64,000 nt of DNA from Pseudomonas chlororaphis (GTDB lineage Bacteria; Pseudomonadota; Gammaproteobacteria; Pseudomonadales; Pseudomonadaceae). Positions within the stretch are counted from its first letter, which is position 1. Every line of letters starts with the position of its first letter. Where the stretch lies: NCBI RefSeq assembly GCF_003731765.1, contig NZ_MOAL01000004.1, positions 1,116,001-1,180,000 of the forward strand. The letters are read 5' to 3'. Positions 35,164 through 44,334 of the stretch are shown piece by piece. A program made the translations under genes and the position numbers. Under the pieces are notes generated by a model. It did not search any database. It saw only the letters and a program-made list of their open reading frames with translations, and was not told the DNA's origin.

Positions 35164-36915
35164 TCAGAACAGGTCGCTGACGATGTCCAGGTCGGCGAAA
35201 CGGTAGCGGACGCGGCTGGCCCGATACAGGGCGTAGTTGAGGCGATTGTTGTGCCCGCTTTGGCCGTCCTGGAAGTGCGCTTCGACAATACGCTCGAGCT
35301 GCCACAGTTGCTGGTCGTCGAGGGGCTGTTCCTGGCTGATGCCGTCGGGGCTGAGCACTGAGATTCGGCCGGCTTTCAGCAGGTTGCGAAAGCGGTTCCA
35401 TTCATAGAACAGCACGCCCTGGGTCTGGTGGTAATTGAGGAAGGGCAGGTTGTGCAGGAGGATGAAATGGCTGTTGTCTTCCCGGGCACCGGCCAGGCCG
35501 TTCTGCGCCAGCTTCTGGCGAATGCTGGGGTGGTTCAGGTGCTGCTTGAGGATCAGCAACTGCTTGGCGTAGCCCCTGTGGAAGTCGTCGCGGAACATCA
35601 GTTGATACTGCTCGGACAGGTACGTGGGCTGGTCGCGCAGGCGGTATTTGACCTGGATGAAGTAGTACTGGTCGTGGGCCTGGTCGTGGAGCACCAGGTC
35701 CACATCGTAGCCTTTGACCTGGGCGTGAGTGCCCGCCTTGAGCTCGCCATACACCTTGTAGCGCTCGCTCTCCAGGGCCCGGATGTAGTTGACGATGTAG
35801 TCGCGCTCGAAGTTATTGCCCAGGGTGTTGCCGAAATCCTCTTTGCTACCGGGGTTCTTTTGCGTGATCAGCAAGTGGCCGACGACTTTCTTCAAGCCGT
35901 ACTTGAGGTTCAGCGCGCCCCGCAGGTAGAAGCCGTCCTGGACCTGGATAAAGTTCTGCGGGCTGTTGAATGGCGGTGCTTCGGCGCTGCTCAGGGCCGA
36001 GGCCATCAGGCTCAGGGTGGCCGGGCTGACCTGGTGGGCAAACTCGCTGTAATGGGTTCGTTGCTGGCCGCACAGGGCGCGTATTTGCAGGTGCCCGGCG
36101 ATGTACACGATGTCTCGCAGGTACTGGTACAACGGGCTGTTTTTAAGCTCGCCCTGGATGTAACGGGCATGGATGGACAGGCACTTATCCAGCAACAGGT
36201 CGACCAGGAAGGTGCTTTGTGGCGGCGGCAGATGACCGAGCTGCACCAGTGTTTGCTGCAGGGTTTGCAATTGCCGCTGGTCGGCGCTGTTGGAGTGGTA
36301 CTCCGAGACTTCCGACAGCCAGTAACTTTTCAGCTCGCGCTCCAGCAGGGGCGAGAACCGCAGCACCAGGTGGCCGTTGCGAAAATGCCCGAGCATCAAG
36401 CCCTGGGCCATCAGAAACAGGCTCTCACTCAGGTAATAGGCCAGCCACAACCTGGAGTGCTGCAGGATCGAAAAATTATAGGAGGAGGGCAGCCGCAGGT
36501 TCTCGGTGATGCGGTTGCAGGTGTAGCCCAGTTTGGCCCAGAGATGACTTTCACGGTGTTCTAGCCATCGGTCCGTGAAGTGCTCGGGGGCGTCCCGAGG
36601 GGGCGCGGGCAAGTCGATGTCGAAGTAGTTGCCCAGGGTGGCGAGCCAGCGCGGTACGTCGTCCAGGCTGGGCGGTTGCGGGTCGGCCGACAACTGCTGG
36701 TCAAGGTCGACCTTGAGGCTGTCGATCTCGGCCCGCAGTCGCTGACCCAGCAGGCGGATGATGTGCCCCTGGTCGAGGGCCCGGCGCAGCAGCGGTGTGC
36801 GCGCCATCAGCCGTATGCCCCAGGACGGCGGTTTGAGTCCGTCCAGGTACTGGGTGTTGTGCAGCGGGTCGTGCAGAAAGTCCAACAGGTCCTTGGCGAC
36901 CGGGCCGTAAAGCAT
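35164..36915 (-). CDS. Large uncharacterised protein with PD-(D/E)XK nuclease-like core
   Basis: 583 residues from ATG 36915 (AAGGAAC site). The first 350 residues are helical and unrecognised. At 362-425 the pattern is GNTLGNNFE (Glu370), then YGELKAG, KGYDVDLVL (Asp404/Asp406) and FIQVKYR (Gln421, Lys423), the E-D-QxK arrangement of PD-(D/E)XK nucleases. This assignment is from motif spacing alone. It starts 29 bases after the M48 protease gene and is probably the last gene of the lemA-M48-M48 operon. It has no signal peptide, so is probably cytosolic. Confidence 0.6.
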   Translation of the reverse strand: MLYGPVAKDLLDFLHDPLHNTQYLDGLKPPSWGIRLMARTPLLRRALDQGHIIRLLGQRLRAEIDSLKVDLDQQLSADPQPPSLDDVPRWLATLGNYFDIDLPAPPRDAPEHFTDRWLEHRESHLWAKLGYTCNRITENLRLPSSYNFSILQHSRLWLAYYLSESLFLMAQGLMLGHFRNGHLVLRFSPLLERELKSYWLSEVSEYHSNSADQRQLQTLQQTLVQLGHLPPPQSTFLVDLLLDKCLSIHARYIQGELKNSPLYQYLRDIVYIAGHLQIRALCGQQRTHYSEFAHQVSPATLSLMASALSSAEAPPFNSPQNFIQVQDGFYLRGALNLKYGLKKVVGHLLITQKNPGSKEDFGNTLGNNFERDYIVNYIRALESERYKVYGELKAGTHAQVKGYDVDLVLHDQAHDQYYFIQVKYRLRDQPTYLSEQYQLMFRDDFHRGYAKQLLILKQHLNHPSIRQKLAQNGLAGAREDNSHFILLHNLPFLNYHQTQGVLFYEWNRFRNLLKAGRISVLSPDGISQEQPLDDQQLWQLERIVEAHFQDGQSGHNNRLNYALYRASRVRYRFADLDIVSDLF

Positions 36916-36944
36916 GGCGCGTTCCTTGAGGCGAGCGCGGCCGG

Positions 36945-37958
36945 TTATGGCGTGCTGATGAATTGGCCGTCCCAGTGCGGGTCCAGGCGGCGGATGCGTT
37001 CGTCCAGGGGCGGGTGGGTGTCGAGCCAGCGGCCGAATCGGCTGCGCACGCCCTGGCAGAAATACATATGGCTGTACTGCGCTGCGCTGAAAGCGCCGAG
37101 TTTCGAGCCGGTCGGGCAGCCGCCGACTTTCTTCAGGGCATCGGTGATGCCCAGGGGCGAGCGGGTGAACTGCACCGCCGAGGCGTCGGCCAGGAATTCG
37201 CGCTGGCGGTTGATGGCGGCCTTGATCAGGTGGCCGAACAGGCTGCCGATGGAGCCCACGGTCAGCAACGCCAGGCCGACCACGGCGAAGACGATTTGCC
37301 AGATAAAACGATCGCGGTCGCTGGACAGGTGTTGGCGCTCGGCTTCGCGCAACACGAACACCCCGGCCAGGCTGAACACCAGCAGCCCATGGATCACCGA
37401 CAGCAGCCGGGTGTTGAGGCGCATGTCACCGTTATGGATGTGGCTGAACTCGTGGGCAATCAGGCCTTGTAGCTCGTCGCGGTTGAGTCGGGTGATGGCG
37501 CCGCGGGTCACCCCGAGCACCGCGTGCTCTGGGTCCAGGCCGGCGGCGAAGGCGTTGATCCCCGCGTCTGGCAGCACATAGACCGCAGGCACGTGGCTGC
37601 CCGAGGCCAGGGCCATTTCTTCGACGATGTTCAGCAGCCGGCGTTCTGGGTTGTCTCGGGGTGAAGGGCTGATCAGGCGCCCTCCGAGTTGCTCGGCGAT
37701 CACCTTGCCACCGGCCCGCAGTTGCCAGCGTTTGTACCAACTGCCCAGCAGCACCACGCTGAGAATCAGCAGGGCCACCACGCCGACGATCCGCCAATCG
37801 AGGACCTTGGGCTTGTGGTATTCCTGCATCAGTTCGCGCAGCAGCAGGCCCATGCCCAGGCTGGTCAGGGCAATCAGGCAGGTCACGGCCAGGGCCATCA
37901 GCAGCAGTAACTTGAGGGTGTGGCGCCGGGCGCGGGCCTGGTGCTGGAAAAATTTCAT
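36945..37958 (-). CDS. M48-family membrane zinc metallopeptidase (HtpX-like)
   Basis: 337 residues with two N-terminal helices (about 15-42 and 56-73), then the catalytic GLIAHEFSHIHNGD (zinc motif HEFSH 169-173), two more helices and the third ligand Glu in REFLADASAVQF. It has the same N-terminal layout as the next M48 gene upstream (MKFFQHQARARRHTL versus MNFFQHQARAKRRTL) and the same HEXXH position, so the two are a tandem duplication. It probably degrades misfolded or damaged membrane proteins, as HtpX does. Confidence 0.85.
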   Translation of the reverse strand: MKFFQHQARARRHTLKLLLLMALAVTCLIALTSLGMGLLLRELMQEYHKPKVLDWRIVGVVALLILSVVLLGSWYKRWQLRAGGKVIAEQLGGRLISPSPRDNPERRLLNIVEEMALASGSHVPAVYVLPDAGINAFAAGLDPEHAVLGVTRGAITRLNRDELQGLIAHEFSHIHNGDMRLNTRLLSVIHGLLVFSLAGVFVLREAERQHLSSDRDRFIWQIVFAVVGLALLTVGSIGSLFGHLIKAAINRQREFLADASAVQFTRSPLGITDALKKVGGCPTGSKLGAFSAAQYSHMYFCQGVRSRFGRWLDTHPPLDERIRRLDPHWDGQFISTP

Positions 37959-38025
37959 GCAAGCGTCCTAAGGGCGATGGTGGCAAGGGCGAGGGGGGCT
38001 TGAAGGGCGTCCGCGTGCTGGTGGT

Positions 38026-39954
38026 TCAAGACGTGGCCGCCATGGCCTGCGGGGGCGGTGACGGTGCCAGCAACGGCGGCATCGGGCACTCCAGCAGGTC
38101 CGCCACGGCCCGCATCAACTCGGCTTCGGCCACCGTGACCTGGCCGTCGTAGGCAATGCAGCGCGCCATGGCACTGAGCAGTGCCGGGCGTTCTTCCGGC
38201 ATCAGTTGGCGCAGGCGCACCAAGGCCGCGTCGAGGTGCGCGAGGTCGATGTCCAGGCCCTGCGGCTGTTCGAAGGTCAGTTCACTCCACGCCGCGTCCA
38301 GGGCCAGGCGCGCCTGCTCCGCGCTCGACTGGCCGGCGCTGGCCAGGGCGCCGAGGAGGATCGCAACCTCTTCGCTGCGCTGGAACAGGCCCCATTTGTA
38401 TTCGCTGGCCGGCAGGCCTTCGACATGACGCTGCACGATGCGCAACAGGGTCCACTCCAGCAGTTCGACTTCGCCGTCTGCATCGACTAGCCGTTGCAGG
38501 TTGGCCATAAAGGTTTTCAGGGCGTCCGGCTGCAATTGCCGGAGGGCCGGGATCGCCAGGTCCAGCAGCGGCAAGCGCAGGCCCAGGTCGAGACGGGTCA
38601 GAGGTTCGCTCAGCGCATCGATGGCGCCCAACACATCGGCCGGGGCGCTCTGGGCCAGTGGTTCGAGCTGGCGGCTGCGCACTGCGGCCACAGCCGAGAG
38701 CAGCAAGCCGTAGACCAGGGCCTGGGCCCCGACGCTGCTGCGGGCGTGCTCCCTGAGCGGCGCTTCCAGGCGGTTGAGGGTCTGTTGCGCGGCCTGCAGG
38801 TGCTGGTGTTGCGGTGCGCCGATACTGGCGATCGACTGTTGCACCGCTGCCAGGTCGAACGCCAGTTCACTGGCGGCCGGCGGCAAGCGGCTGAACACCC
38901 CCGAGCTGTCCAGTCCCTGGGACGCCGGCGGGCTGGGCAGCTCTATGGCGGCGACGCTGGGAAACTGGCCATCCCACTGCGGGTCCAGGCGGCGGATGCG
39001 CTCTTCCAGGGGCGGGTGGGTCGCCGACTTGCCATCGGCGGAAAGCTTCACGCCTTCGCTGAAGTACAGGTGGCTGAATTCGGCGCTATGGGGGGCATCG
39101 AGTTTCGAGCGGGCGGCATAACCGCCGATCTTTTTCAGCGCGCCGAGCAGGCCGTCCGGGTTACGGGTGAACTGCACCGCCGAGGCGTCGGCGAGAAACT
39201 CGCGCTCTCGGCTGATGGCGCCCTTGATCCTGTTGCCGAACATCGTGCCCACGGACCCCAGGAACACCAGGGTTATACCAATGAACACCCCGACAGCACC
39301 GACCTTGTTGCGCCCGACATTGTCATTCAGGGAGTTGGAACCGTTGGCAATGCTATCGCCCAGCAACTCGATCACCAGGATGCCGTGGACGATCGCCACC
39401 AGTTGGGTATTGAGGCGCATGTCGCCGTTGTAGATGTGGCTGAACTCGTGGGCAATGACCCCCTGTAGTTCGTCACGGCTGAGCACCATGAGTGCTCCGC
39501 GAGTGACGCCGATCACCGCGTCCTGGGGCGTCAGCCCGGCGGCGAAGGCGTTGATTCCGACATCTTCGAGGACGTACACCGAGGGCACCACGGTGCCGGA
39601 CGCCAGGGCCATTTCCTCGACCACATTGAGCAGCCGCTGTTCGTCCAGGCCCTGGGGCGCCAGGTTGATCAAGCGGCCGCCGAGACGCTTGGCCACGGCC
39701 TTGCCGCCGTCCAGCAGCTCGGAGTGCTTGGCCAGGCTGGAAACGATCACCACCAGCAGCACCGCCGCGGCGATATACGGCACCCAGTGCCAGTTGACCG
39801 GTTCCTCGATCTTGAATTCCTGCTGGACCTGTTGCCAGATCAGGAGCAGCACCACGCTGGTGATCGCGATCAGCGAGATCACCGCCAGCACCATCAACAG
39901 CACCAGCGTCAGGGTGCGGCGCTTGGCGCGGGCCTGATGTTGGAAGAAGTTCAT
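38026..39954 (-). CDS. M48-family metallopeptidase fused to a C-terminal TerB-like region
   Basis: 642 residues from ATG 39954, chosen by match with its paralogue. Residues 1-350 repeat the paralogue: two helices, VIAHEFSHIYNGD (HEFSH 169-173) and EREFLADASAVQF. Residues 350-642 are a helical cytosolic extension. It contains two acidic motifs, VDADGEVELLE (490-500) and AYDGQVTVAEAEL (601-613), like the TerB domain of tellurite resistance. TerB-type modules bind metal and link to membrane stress systems. It lies between lemA and the shorter M48. Confidence 0.8.
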   Translation of the reverse strand: MNFFQHQARAKRRTLTLVLLMVLAVISLIAITSVVLLLIWQQVQQEFKIEEPVNWHWVPYIAAAVLLVVIVSSLAKHSELLDGGKAVAKRLGGRLINLAPQGLDEQRLLNVVEEMALASGTVVPSVYVLEDVGINAFAAGLTPQDAVIGVTRGALMVLSRDELQGVIAHEFSHIYNGDMRLNTQLVAIVHGILVIELLGDSIANGSNSLNDNVGRNKVGAVGVFIGITLVFLGSVGTMFGNRIKGAISREREFLADASAVQFTRNPDGLLGALKKIGGYAARSKLDAPHSAEFSHLYFSEGVKLSADGKSATHPPLEERIRRLDPQWDGQFPSVAAIELPSPPASQGLDSSGVFSRLPPAASELAFDLAAVQQSIASIGAPQHQHLQAAQQTLNRLEAPLREHARSSVGAQALVYGLLLSAVAAVRSRQLEPLAQSAPADVLGAIDALSEPLTRLDLGLRLPLLDLAIPALRQLQPDALKTFMANLQRLVDADGEVELLEWTLLRIVQRHVEGLPASEYKWGLFQRSEEVAILLGALASAGQSSAEQARLALDAAWSELTFEQPQGLDIDLAHLDAALVRLRQLMPEERPALLSAMARCIAYDGQVTVAEAELMRAVADLLECPMPPLLAPSPPPQAMAATS

Positions 39955-39978
39955 CGGGCCATCCATGGGCGCCATCGC

Positions 39979-40575
39979 TTAGAACGTCACCTTGGGGGCC
40001 GCCTGGATGGCCACCGTGTCAGCGAACTCCAGCAGGCTGGCATCGCTGCCATGGCCGAAGAGGCCGGCCAACATCACCGGCGGGAAGCTCTGGCGGTAGC
40101 TGTTGTAGGCCATGACGGCGTCGTTGTAGGCCTGGCGGGCGAAGGCCAGCTTGTTTTCGGTGCTGCTCAGCTCTTCGCTGAGTTGCTGCATGTTCTGCGA
40201 CGACTTCAGGTCCGGGTAGGCTTCCATGGTCAGGTTCAGGCGGCTCATGGCACTGGTCAGTGCGCCTTCGGCCTGGCCCAGTTGGCTCATGCCCTGGGCG
40301 TCGCCCGGTTGTGCCGACAGCGCCTTGAGACCGGCCAGCGCGGTGTTGCGGGCGTTGGTCACGGCTTCGAGGGTTTCACGCTCGTGCTTGAGGTAGGCCT
40401 TGGCGGTTTCCACCAGGTTGGGGATCAGGTCATAGCGGCGCTTGAGCTGGACTTCGATCTGGGCGAAGGCGTTCTGCAAGCGGTTGCGACGGTTGACCAG
40501 GGTGTTGTAGATGCTGATGGCGCCAAGCACCAGTATGGCCAGGACGACCAGGGTGATAACGGTGGAAGAAGCCAT
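39979..40575 (-). CDS. lemA: LemA-family membrane protein
   Basis: 198 residues from ATG 40575. An N-terminal outward helix (VITLVVLAILVLGAISIYN) precedes four-helix LemA features: NRLQNAFAQIEVQLKRRYDLIPNLV and YPDLKSSQNMQQLSEEL. LemA proteins often sit beside HtpX-type proteases, as here. It is first of the operon lemA, M48-TerB, M48 and nuclease-like gene, all on the minus strand with short gaps. The LysR gene at 40678 lies upstream in the same direction, 102 bases away. Confidence 0.85.
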   Translation of the reverse strand: MASSTVITLVVLAILVLGAISIYNTLVNRRNRLQNAFAQIEVQLKRRYDLIPNLVETAKAYLKHERETLEAVTNARNTALAGLKALSAQPGDAQGMSQLGQAEGALTSAMSRLNLTMEAYPDLKSSQNMQQLSEELSSTENKLAFARQAYNDAVMAYNSYRQSFPPVMLAGLFGHGSDASLLEFADTVAIQAAPKVTF

Positions 40576-40677
40576 GGAGATGTCCTTATCGAGGGGCGTT
40601 TTTCGGGGCGCCATGTTAACCGAATGGCCGCCCCAGGGGGCTGGAAAATTCTCAGCAGGGCCTGGTGGCCCGTGCAC

Positions 40678-41568
40678 TCAATGGGGCCATTGCTCCAGCA
40701 GGATCGAGACGAATTTTTCCGCCGCCGGCGACAGTGACGCCCCCCGTCGATACACCAGGCCCAGGGTGCGATTGACCACCGGCTCGTGCAGCGGAATGCT
40801 CACCAGGGTCGGGTGGTCCGCCGCCGGCATGGCCAAGCTCGGCATGGCCGAAACACCGAGGCCGGCTTCCACCATGCCCAGGGATGTGGACAGGTGCTGC
40901 ACCTCGTAGAACCACTGCGGGCGCCAGCTCAAGCCGGACAAAGCGTGGTCCAGCAGCATGCGGTTGCCGCTCAGGCGACCCACGCCGATCAAGCGGTAAT
41001 CGCTGAGTTCGGACCACGTCACCGAGCTGCGCTTGGCCAGTTCATGGTCGCGGCGGCAGGCCAGGACAAAGGGCTCGTTGACCAGGGGCACGAACTCGAT
41101 GTCGGGGTGCTGGCCGCTCATCATGTTGATGCCGAAGTCCGCCTCGCCCCGTAGCACCGCCTCCAGGCCTTCGTTGGCACTGAGGTCGAGCAGGCGGATG
41201 CGGATTTTCGGGTAGCGCTCGTTGTACAGGCGGATCACCGAGGGCAGGAAATAGAACGCCGCCGTGGGAATGCAGGCCAGAGTCACCTGGCCGATCTGCC
41301 GTTCCGCCAGCTCGCGGATGTTGAGGATCGAGTCGTCGAAATCGTCCAGCAGGCGCCGGGCCTTGGGCAGGAAGTCGCGGCCGACGCTGGTCAGGCTGAC
41401 TTTGCGCGTGGTGCGGTCGAGGAGGGCGGTGCCCAGGCCCTCTTCAAGCTTCTTGATACGCCGGCTAAGGGCGGGTTGTGACAGGTGCAAGGCATCGGCA
41501 GCCTCGTGAAAACTCCCCATTTCGGCGATTTTCACGAAAGATCTTATGTCCTGGAGCTCATATTCCAT
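40678..41568 (-). CDS. LysR-family transcriptional regulator
   Basis: 296 residues. HTH residues 1-60 (GSFHEAADALHLSQPALSRRIKKLE), then a ligand-binding domain (VTLACIPTAAFYFLPSVI). It is divergent from the PrpF-family isomerase gene with 170 bases between starts and is the likely regulator of the carboxylate cluster. Confidence 0.85.
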   Translation of the reverse strand: MEYELQDIRSFVKIAEMGSFHEAADALHLSQPALSRRIKKLEEGLGTALLDRTTRKVSLTSVGRDFLPKARRLLDDFDDSILNIRELAERQIGQVTLACIPTAAFYFLPSVIRLYNERYPKIRIRLLDLSANEGLEAVLRGEADFGINMMSGQHPDIEFVPLVNEPFVLACRRDHELAKRSSVTWSELSDYRLIGVGRLSGNRMLLDHALSGLSWRPQWFYEVQHLSTSLGMVEAGLGVSAMPSLAMPAADHPTLVSIPLHEPVVNRTLGLVYRRGASLSPAAEKFVSILLEQWPH

Positions 41569-41738
41569 GGTCTTTCCTCAACGCGGGCGACGGGTTGAAC
41601 GTTGTGCGACACGATATTTAATTCATTCGTCAAACGCAATAATCGCTCTGATCTTTGCATTGGAAACACTTTTGAAACCCTGACACTCTTGTTTCCAGAA
41701 CATCAATTACCCCGATTGATTAACAAGAGTCAGTGGTC

Positions 41739-42821
41739 ATGCAACGAATTCCTTGTGTGTTGATGCGCGGCGGTACCTCCAAGGGGCCCGTGTTCCTGGC
41801 CTGGGACCTGCCGCTGGCCATCCCTGAGCGCGACGAGTTGCTGCTCAACCTGATGGGCTCCGGCCATGAATTGGAAATCGACGGCATCGGTGGCGGCAGC
41901 CCGCAAACCAGCAAGGTGGCGATTGTCAGCCCGTCCCTGCACCCGGACGCCGACGTCGACTACCTGTTTGTGCAGGTCATGGTCTCCCAGCGTCGCGTCG
42001 ACACGGCGCCCAACTGCGGCAACATGCTTTGCGCGGTCGGCCCGTTCGCCATCGAGCAGGGGCTGGTCAAGGCCTCGGGCAACCTGACCCGGGTGCGGAT
42101 TCGCAACCTCAACACCGGCACCTTTGTGAACGCTGAAGTGCAGACGCCAGACGGCAAGGTCAGCTACGAAGGCGACACCGCCATCGACGGCGTGCCGGGC
42201 ACTGCTGCTCCGGTGGCCTTGACCTTTCTTGATGCGGCGGGCAGCAAGACTGGCCAACTGTTCCCCACCGGCCATACCCAGGATGTGATCGACGGTATTC
42301 CAGTGACCTGCATTGACATGGCCATGCCCATGGTCCTGGTGCAGGCCGCCCAGTTGGGCAAGCGTGGCGATGAAAGCCCGGCCGAACTGGACGCTGACCC
42401 ATTGTTCCTCCAGCGCCTGGAAAGCCTGCGCCTGCAGGCGGGCCTGGCCATGGGCCTGGGGGACGTCAGCGACAAGGTGATTCCCAAGCCGGTGCTGGTG
42501 TCCCAGGCCCAGGCGGGCGGCACGATTTCGGTGCGCTACTTCATGCCCCACAACTGCCATCGGGCCTTGGCCATTACCGGCTCCATCGGCCTGGCCACGG
42601 CCTGCGTCACGGCCGGCAGCGTAGTCGCCGATTTGCTGGGCGGGGCCAGTGAGCCACGCCTGCAAAAGGTCCGTATCGAACACCCCAGCGGGGGTATAGA
42701 TGTCGTATTGTCCTACACCGGAAAAAACGCCGAGACCATCCGCGCCTCGGTGGTGCGTACCGCTCGCCGGCTGTTCTCCGGGTTTGTCTACGCCCCGGCC
42801 TCGCAGCGCCTGGCTGGCTAG
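41739..42821 (+). CDS. PrpF-family isomerase, second GalD-like protein
   Basis: 360 residues from ATG 41739. Blocks CVLMRGGTSK, IDGIGGGSPQTSKVAI and PNCGNMLCAVGPFA match GalD (11518-12609), including the Cys in PNCGN. The family moves double bonds in unsaturated di- and tricarboxylates: PrpF acts on methylaconitate or aconitate, GalD on 4-oxalomesaconate. Because the gene leads a cluster of a dicarboxylate symporter, a CitMHS transporter, an OprD porin and a chemoreceptor, an imported tricarboxylate such as trans-aconitate is a plausible substrate. This is inference. Confidence 0.85.
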   Translation: MQRIPCVLMRGGTSKGPVFLAWDLPLAIPERDELLLNLMGSGHELEIDGIGGGSPQTSKVAIVSPSLHPDADVDYLFVQVMVSQRRVDTAPNCGNMLCAVGPFAIEQGLVKASGNLTRVRIRNLNTGTFVNAEVQTPDGKVSYEGDTAIDGVPGTAAPVALTFLDAAGSKTGQLFPTGHTQDVIDGIPVTCIDMAMPMVLVQAAQLGKRGDESPAELDADPLFLQRLESLRLQAGLAMGLGDVSDKVIPKPVLVSQAQAGGTISVRYFMPHNCHRALAITGSIGLATACVTAGSVVADLLGGASEPRLQKVRIEHPSGGIDVVLSYTGKNAETIRASVVRTARRLFSGFVYAPASQRLAG

Positions 42822-42881
42822 TCGGCGCTTGTAGCTCCAGTTGCTGTTGCATCAGAACAATTCTAAAAAATGGGTGATGCC

Positions 42882-44195
42882 ATGAAAGTCGTTAAATCGC
42901 TCTACTTCCAGATCCTCTGCGCCGTGTTCCTCGGCGTGTTGGTGGGGCACTTCTGGGCCCAACAGGCCATCGCCCTGAAACCCCTGGGTGACGCCTTTAT
43001 CAAGCTGATCAAAATGATGATCGCGCCGGTGGTGTTTTGCACCATCGTCACCGGCATCGCCGGCATGAGCGACAAGCGTTCCCTGGGTCGCCTGTTGAGC
43101 AAGACCATGCTGCTGTTCCTCGGCTTGACCGTGATCAGCCTGTTTATCGGCCTGGGGGCGGTGTACCTGTTCCAGCCTGGCGCGGGGATGAACATCGACC
43201 CGAGCCGGCTGAGCACCCAGGGCCTGTCCCAGTACACCGACTCGGCGGCCAAACTGGGGGTGGTGGAGTTCTTCATGCACATTATTCCCGAGACCTTTAT
43301 CGGCGCCTTCAATAAAGGCGAGGTGCTGCCGGTGCTGTTTATCGCGGTGCTCTGCGGCTTTGCCCTATCGTCCCTGGGCGAGCGTGGCAAACCAGTGCTG
43401 GACGTGCTGGAGTCGGCCTCGCAGATGGTGTTCAAGATCTTCTCCTACCTGATGCGCTTCGCCCCCATCGGTGCCTTTGGCGCCCTGGCCTTTACCGTGG
43501 GCCAGTACGGGATTACGTCCCTGGGCTCGCTGGCCAAGCTGATCATGACCCTCTACATCGCCTGCGGCTTCTTTGTCTTCGTGGTCCTGGGCAGCATTTG
43601 CCGGGCCCACGGCTTCAGCCTGTGGAAGCTGCTGCGCTACTTGCGTGAAGAGTTCCTGGTGGTGCTGGGCACCTCGTCCACCGAGCCGGTCATGCCGCGC
43701 ATGCTGGAAAAACTCCAGGCCCTGGGCTGCAAGAAAAGCGTGGTGGGGTTGGTCTTGCCTACTGGCTATTCGTTCAACCTCGACGGCACGGCGATCTACC
43801 TGTCCCTGGCGGCGATCTTCATTGCCCAGGCTTGCAACATCGACCTCAGTGCCGGGCAGGTCATCACCATGCTGGCGATCATGTTGCTGTCCTCCAAGGG
43901 CGCGGCGGGGGTGACCGGCAGCGGCTTTGTGGCCCTGGCCTCGACCTTGACCGTGATCCACGACATTCCCCTGGCCGGCCTGGCGCTGCTGATCGGCATC
44001 GACCGCTTCATGTCCGAAGCCCGCGCCCTCACCAGCCTGGCCAGCAACGCCGTGGCCACGGTGGTGATTTCGATCTCGGAAAACGCCTGCGACCGCCAGG
44101 TGTTGCTCGACACCCTCGACGGCCATCCCGCGCCCGTGCTGACAGCCGCTGTCGATGAAACCCGGGACGCGGTGATGGCGCCTAAGCACAGCTAA
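42882..44195 (+). CDS. C4-dicarboxylate:cation symporter, DctA-like (DAACS family)
   Basis: 437 residues from ATG 42882 (GGGTGA site); ATG 42870 is an alternative. Family motifs: LIKMMIAPVVFCTIVTGIAG, the serine-rich hairpin VVLGTSSTEPVMPRML, and the GYSFNLDGTAIYLSLAAIF substrate and cation region, as in DctA. These carry succinate, fumarate and malate with H+ or Na+. A fuller cluster context suggests a related unsaturated carboxylate. Confidence 0.88.
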   Translation: MKVVKSLYFQILCAVFLGVLVGHFWAQQAIALKPLGDAFIKLIKMMIAPVVFCTIVTGIAGMSDKRSLGRLLSKTMLLFLGLTVISLFIGLGAVYLFQPGAGMNIDPSRLSTQGLSQYTDSAAKLGVVEFFMHIIPETFIGAFNKGEVLPVLFIAVLCGFALSSLGERGKPVLDVLESASQMVFKIFSYLMRFAPIGAFGALAFTVGQYGITSLGSLAKLIMTLYIACGFFVFVVLGSICRAHGFSLWKLLRYLREEFLVVLGTSSTEPVMPRMLEKLQALGCKKSVVGLVLPTGYSFNLDGTAIYLSLAAIFIAQACNIDLSAGQVITMLAIMLLSSKGAAGVTGSGFVALASTLTVIHDIPLAGLALLIGIDRFMSEARALTSLASNAVATVVISISENACDRQVLLDTLDGHPAPVLTAAVDETRDAVMAPKHS

Positions 44196-44334
44196 ACGCC
44201 CACGCAGTCCCGCTGCACCCCAACACCTTCACTCAATGCCTGCGCCGGGCCCCGTTGATCGGATCGCCCAGCGCCCAGGGGGCCGTGCGCCTGCGCGTCG
44301 GCCACGCTGTCCATAACAACAAGAGAATCGACCT

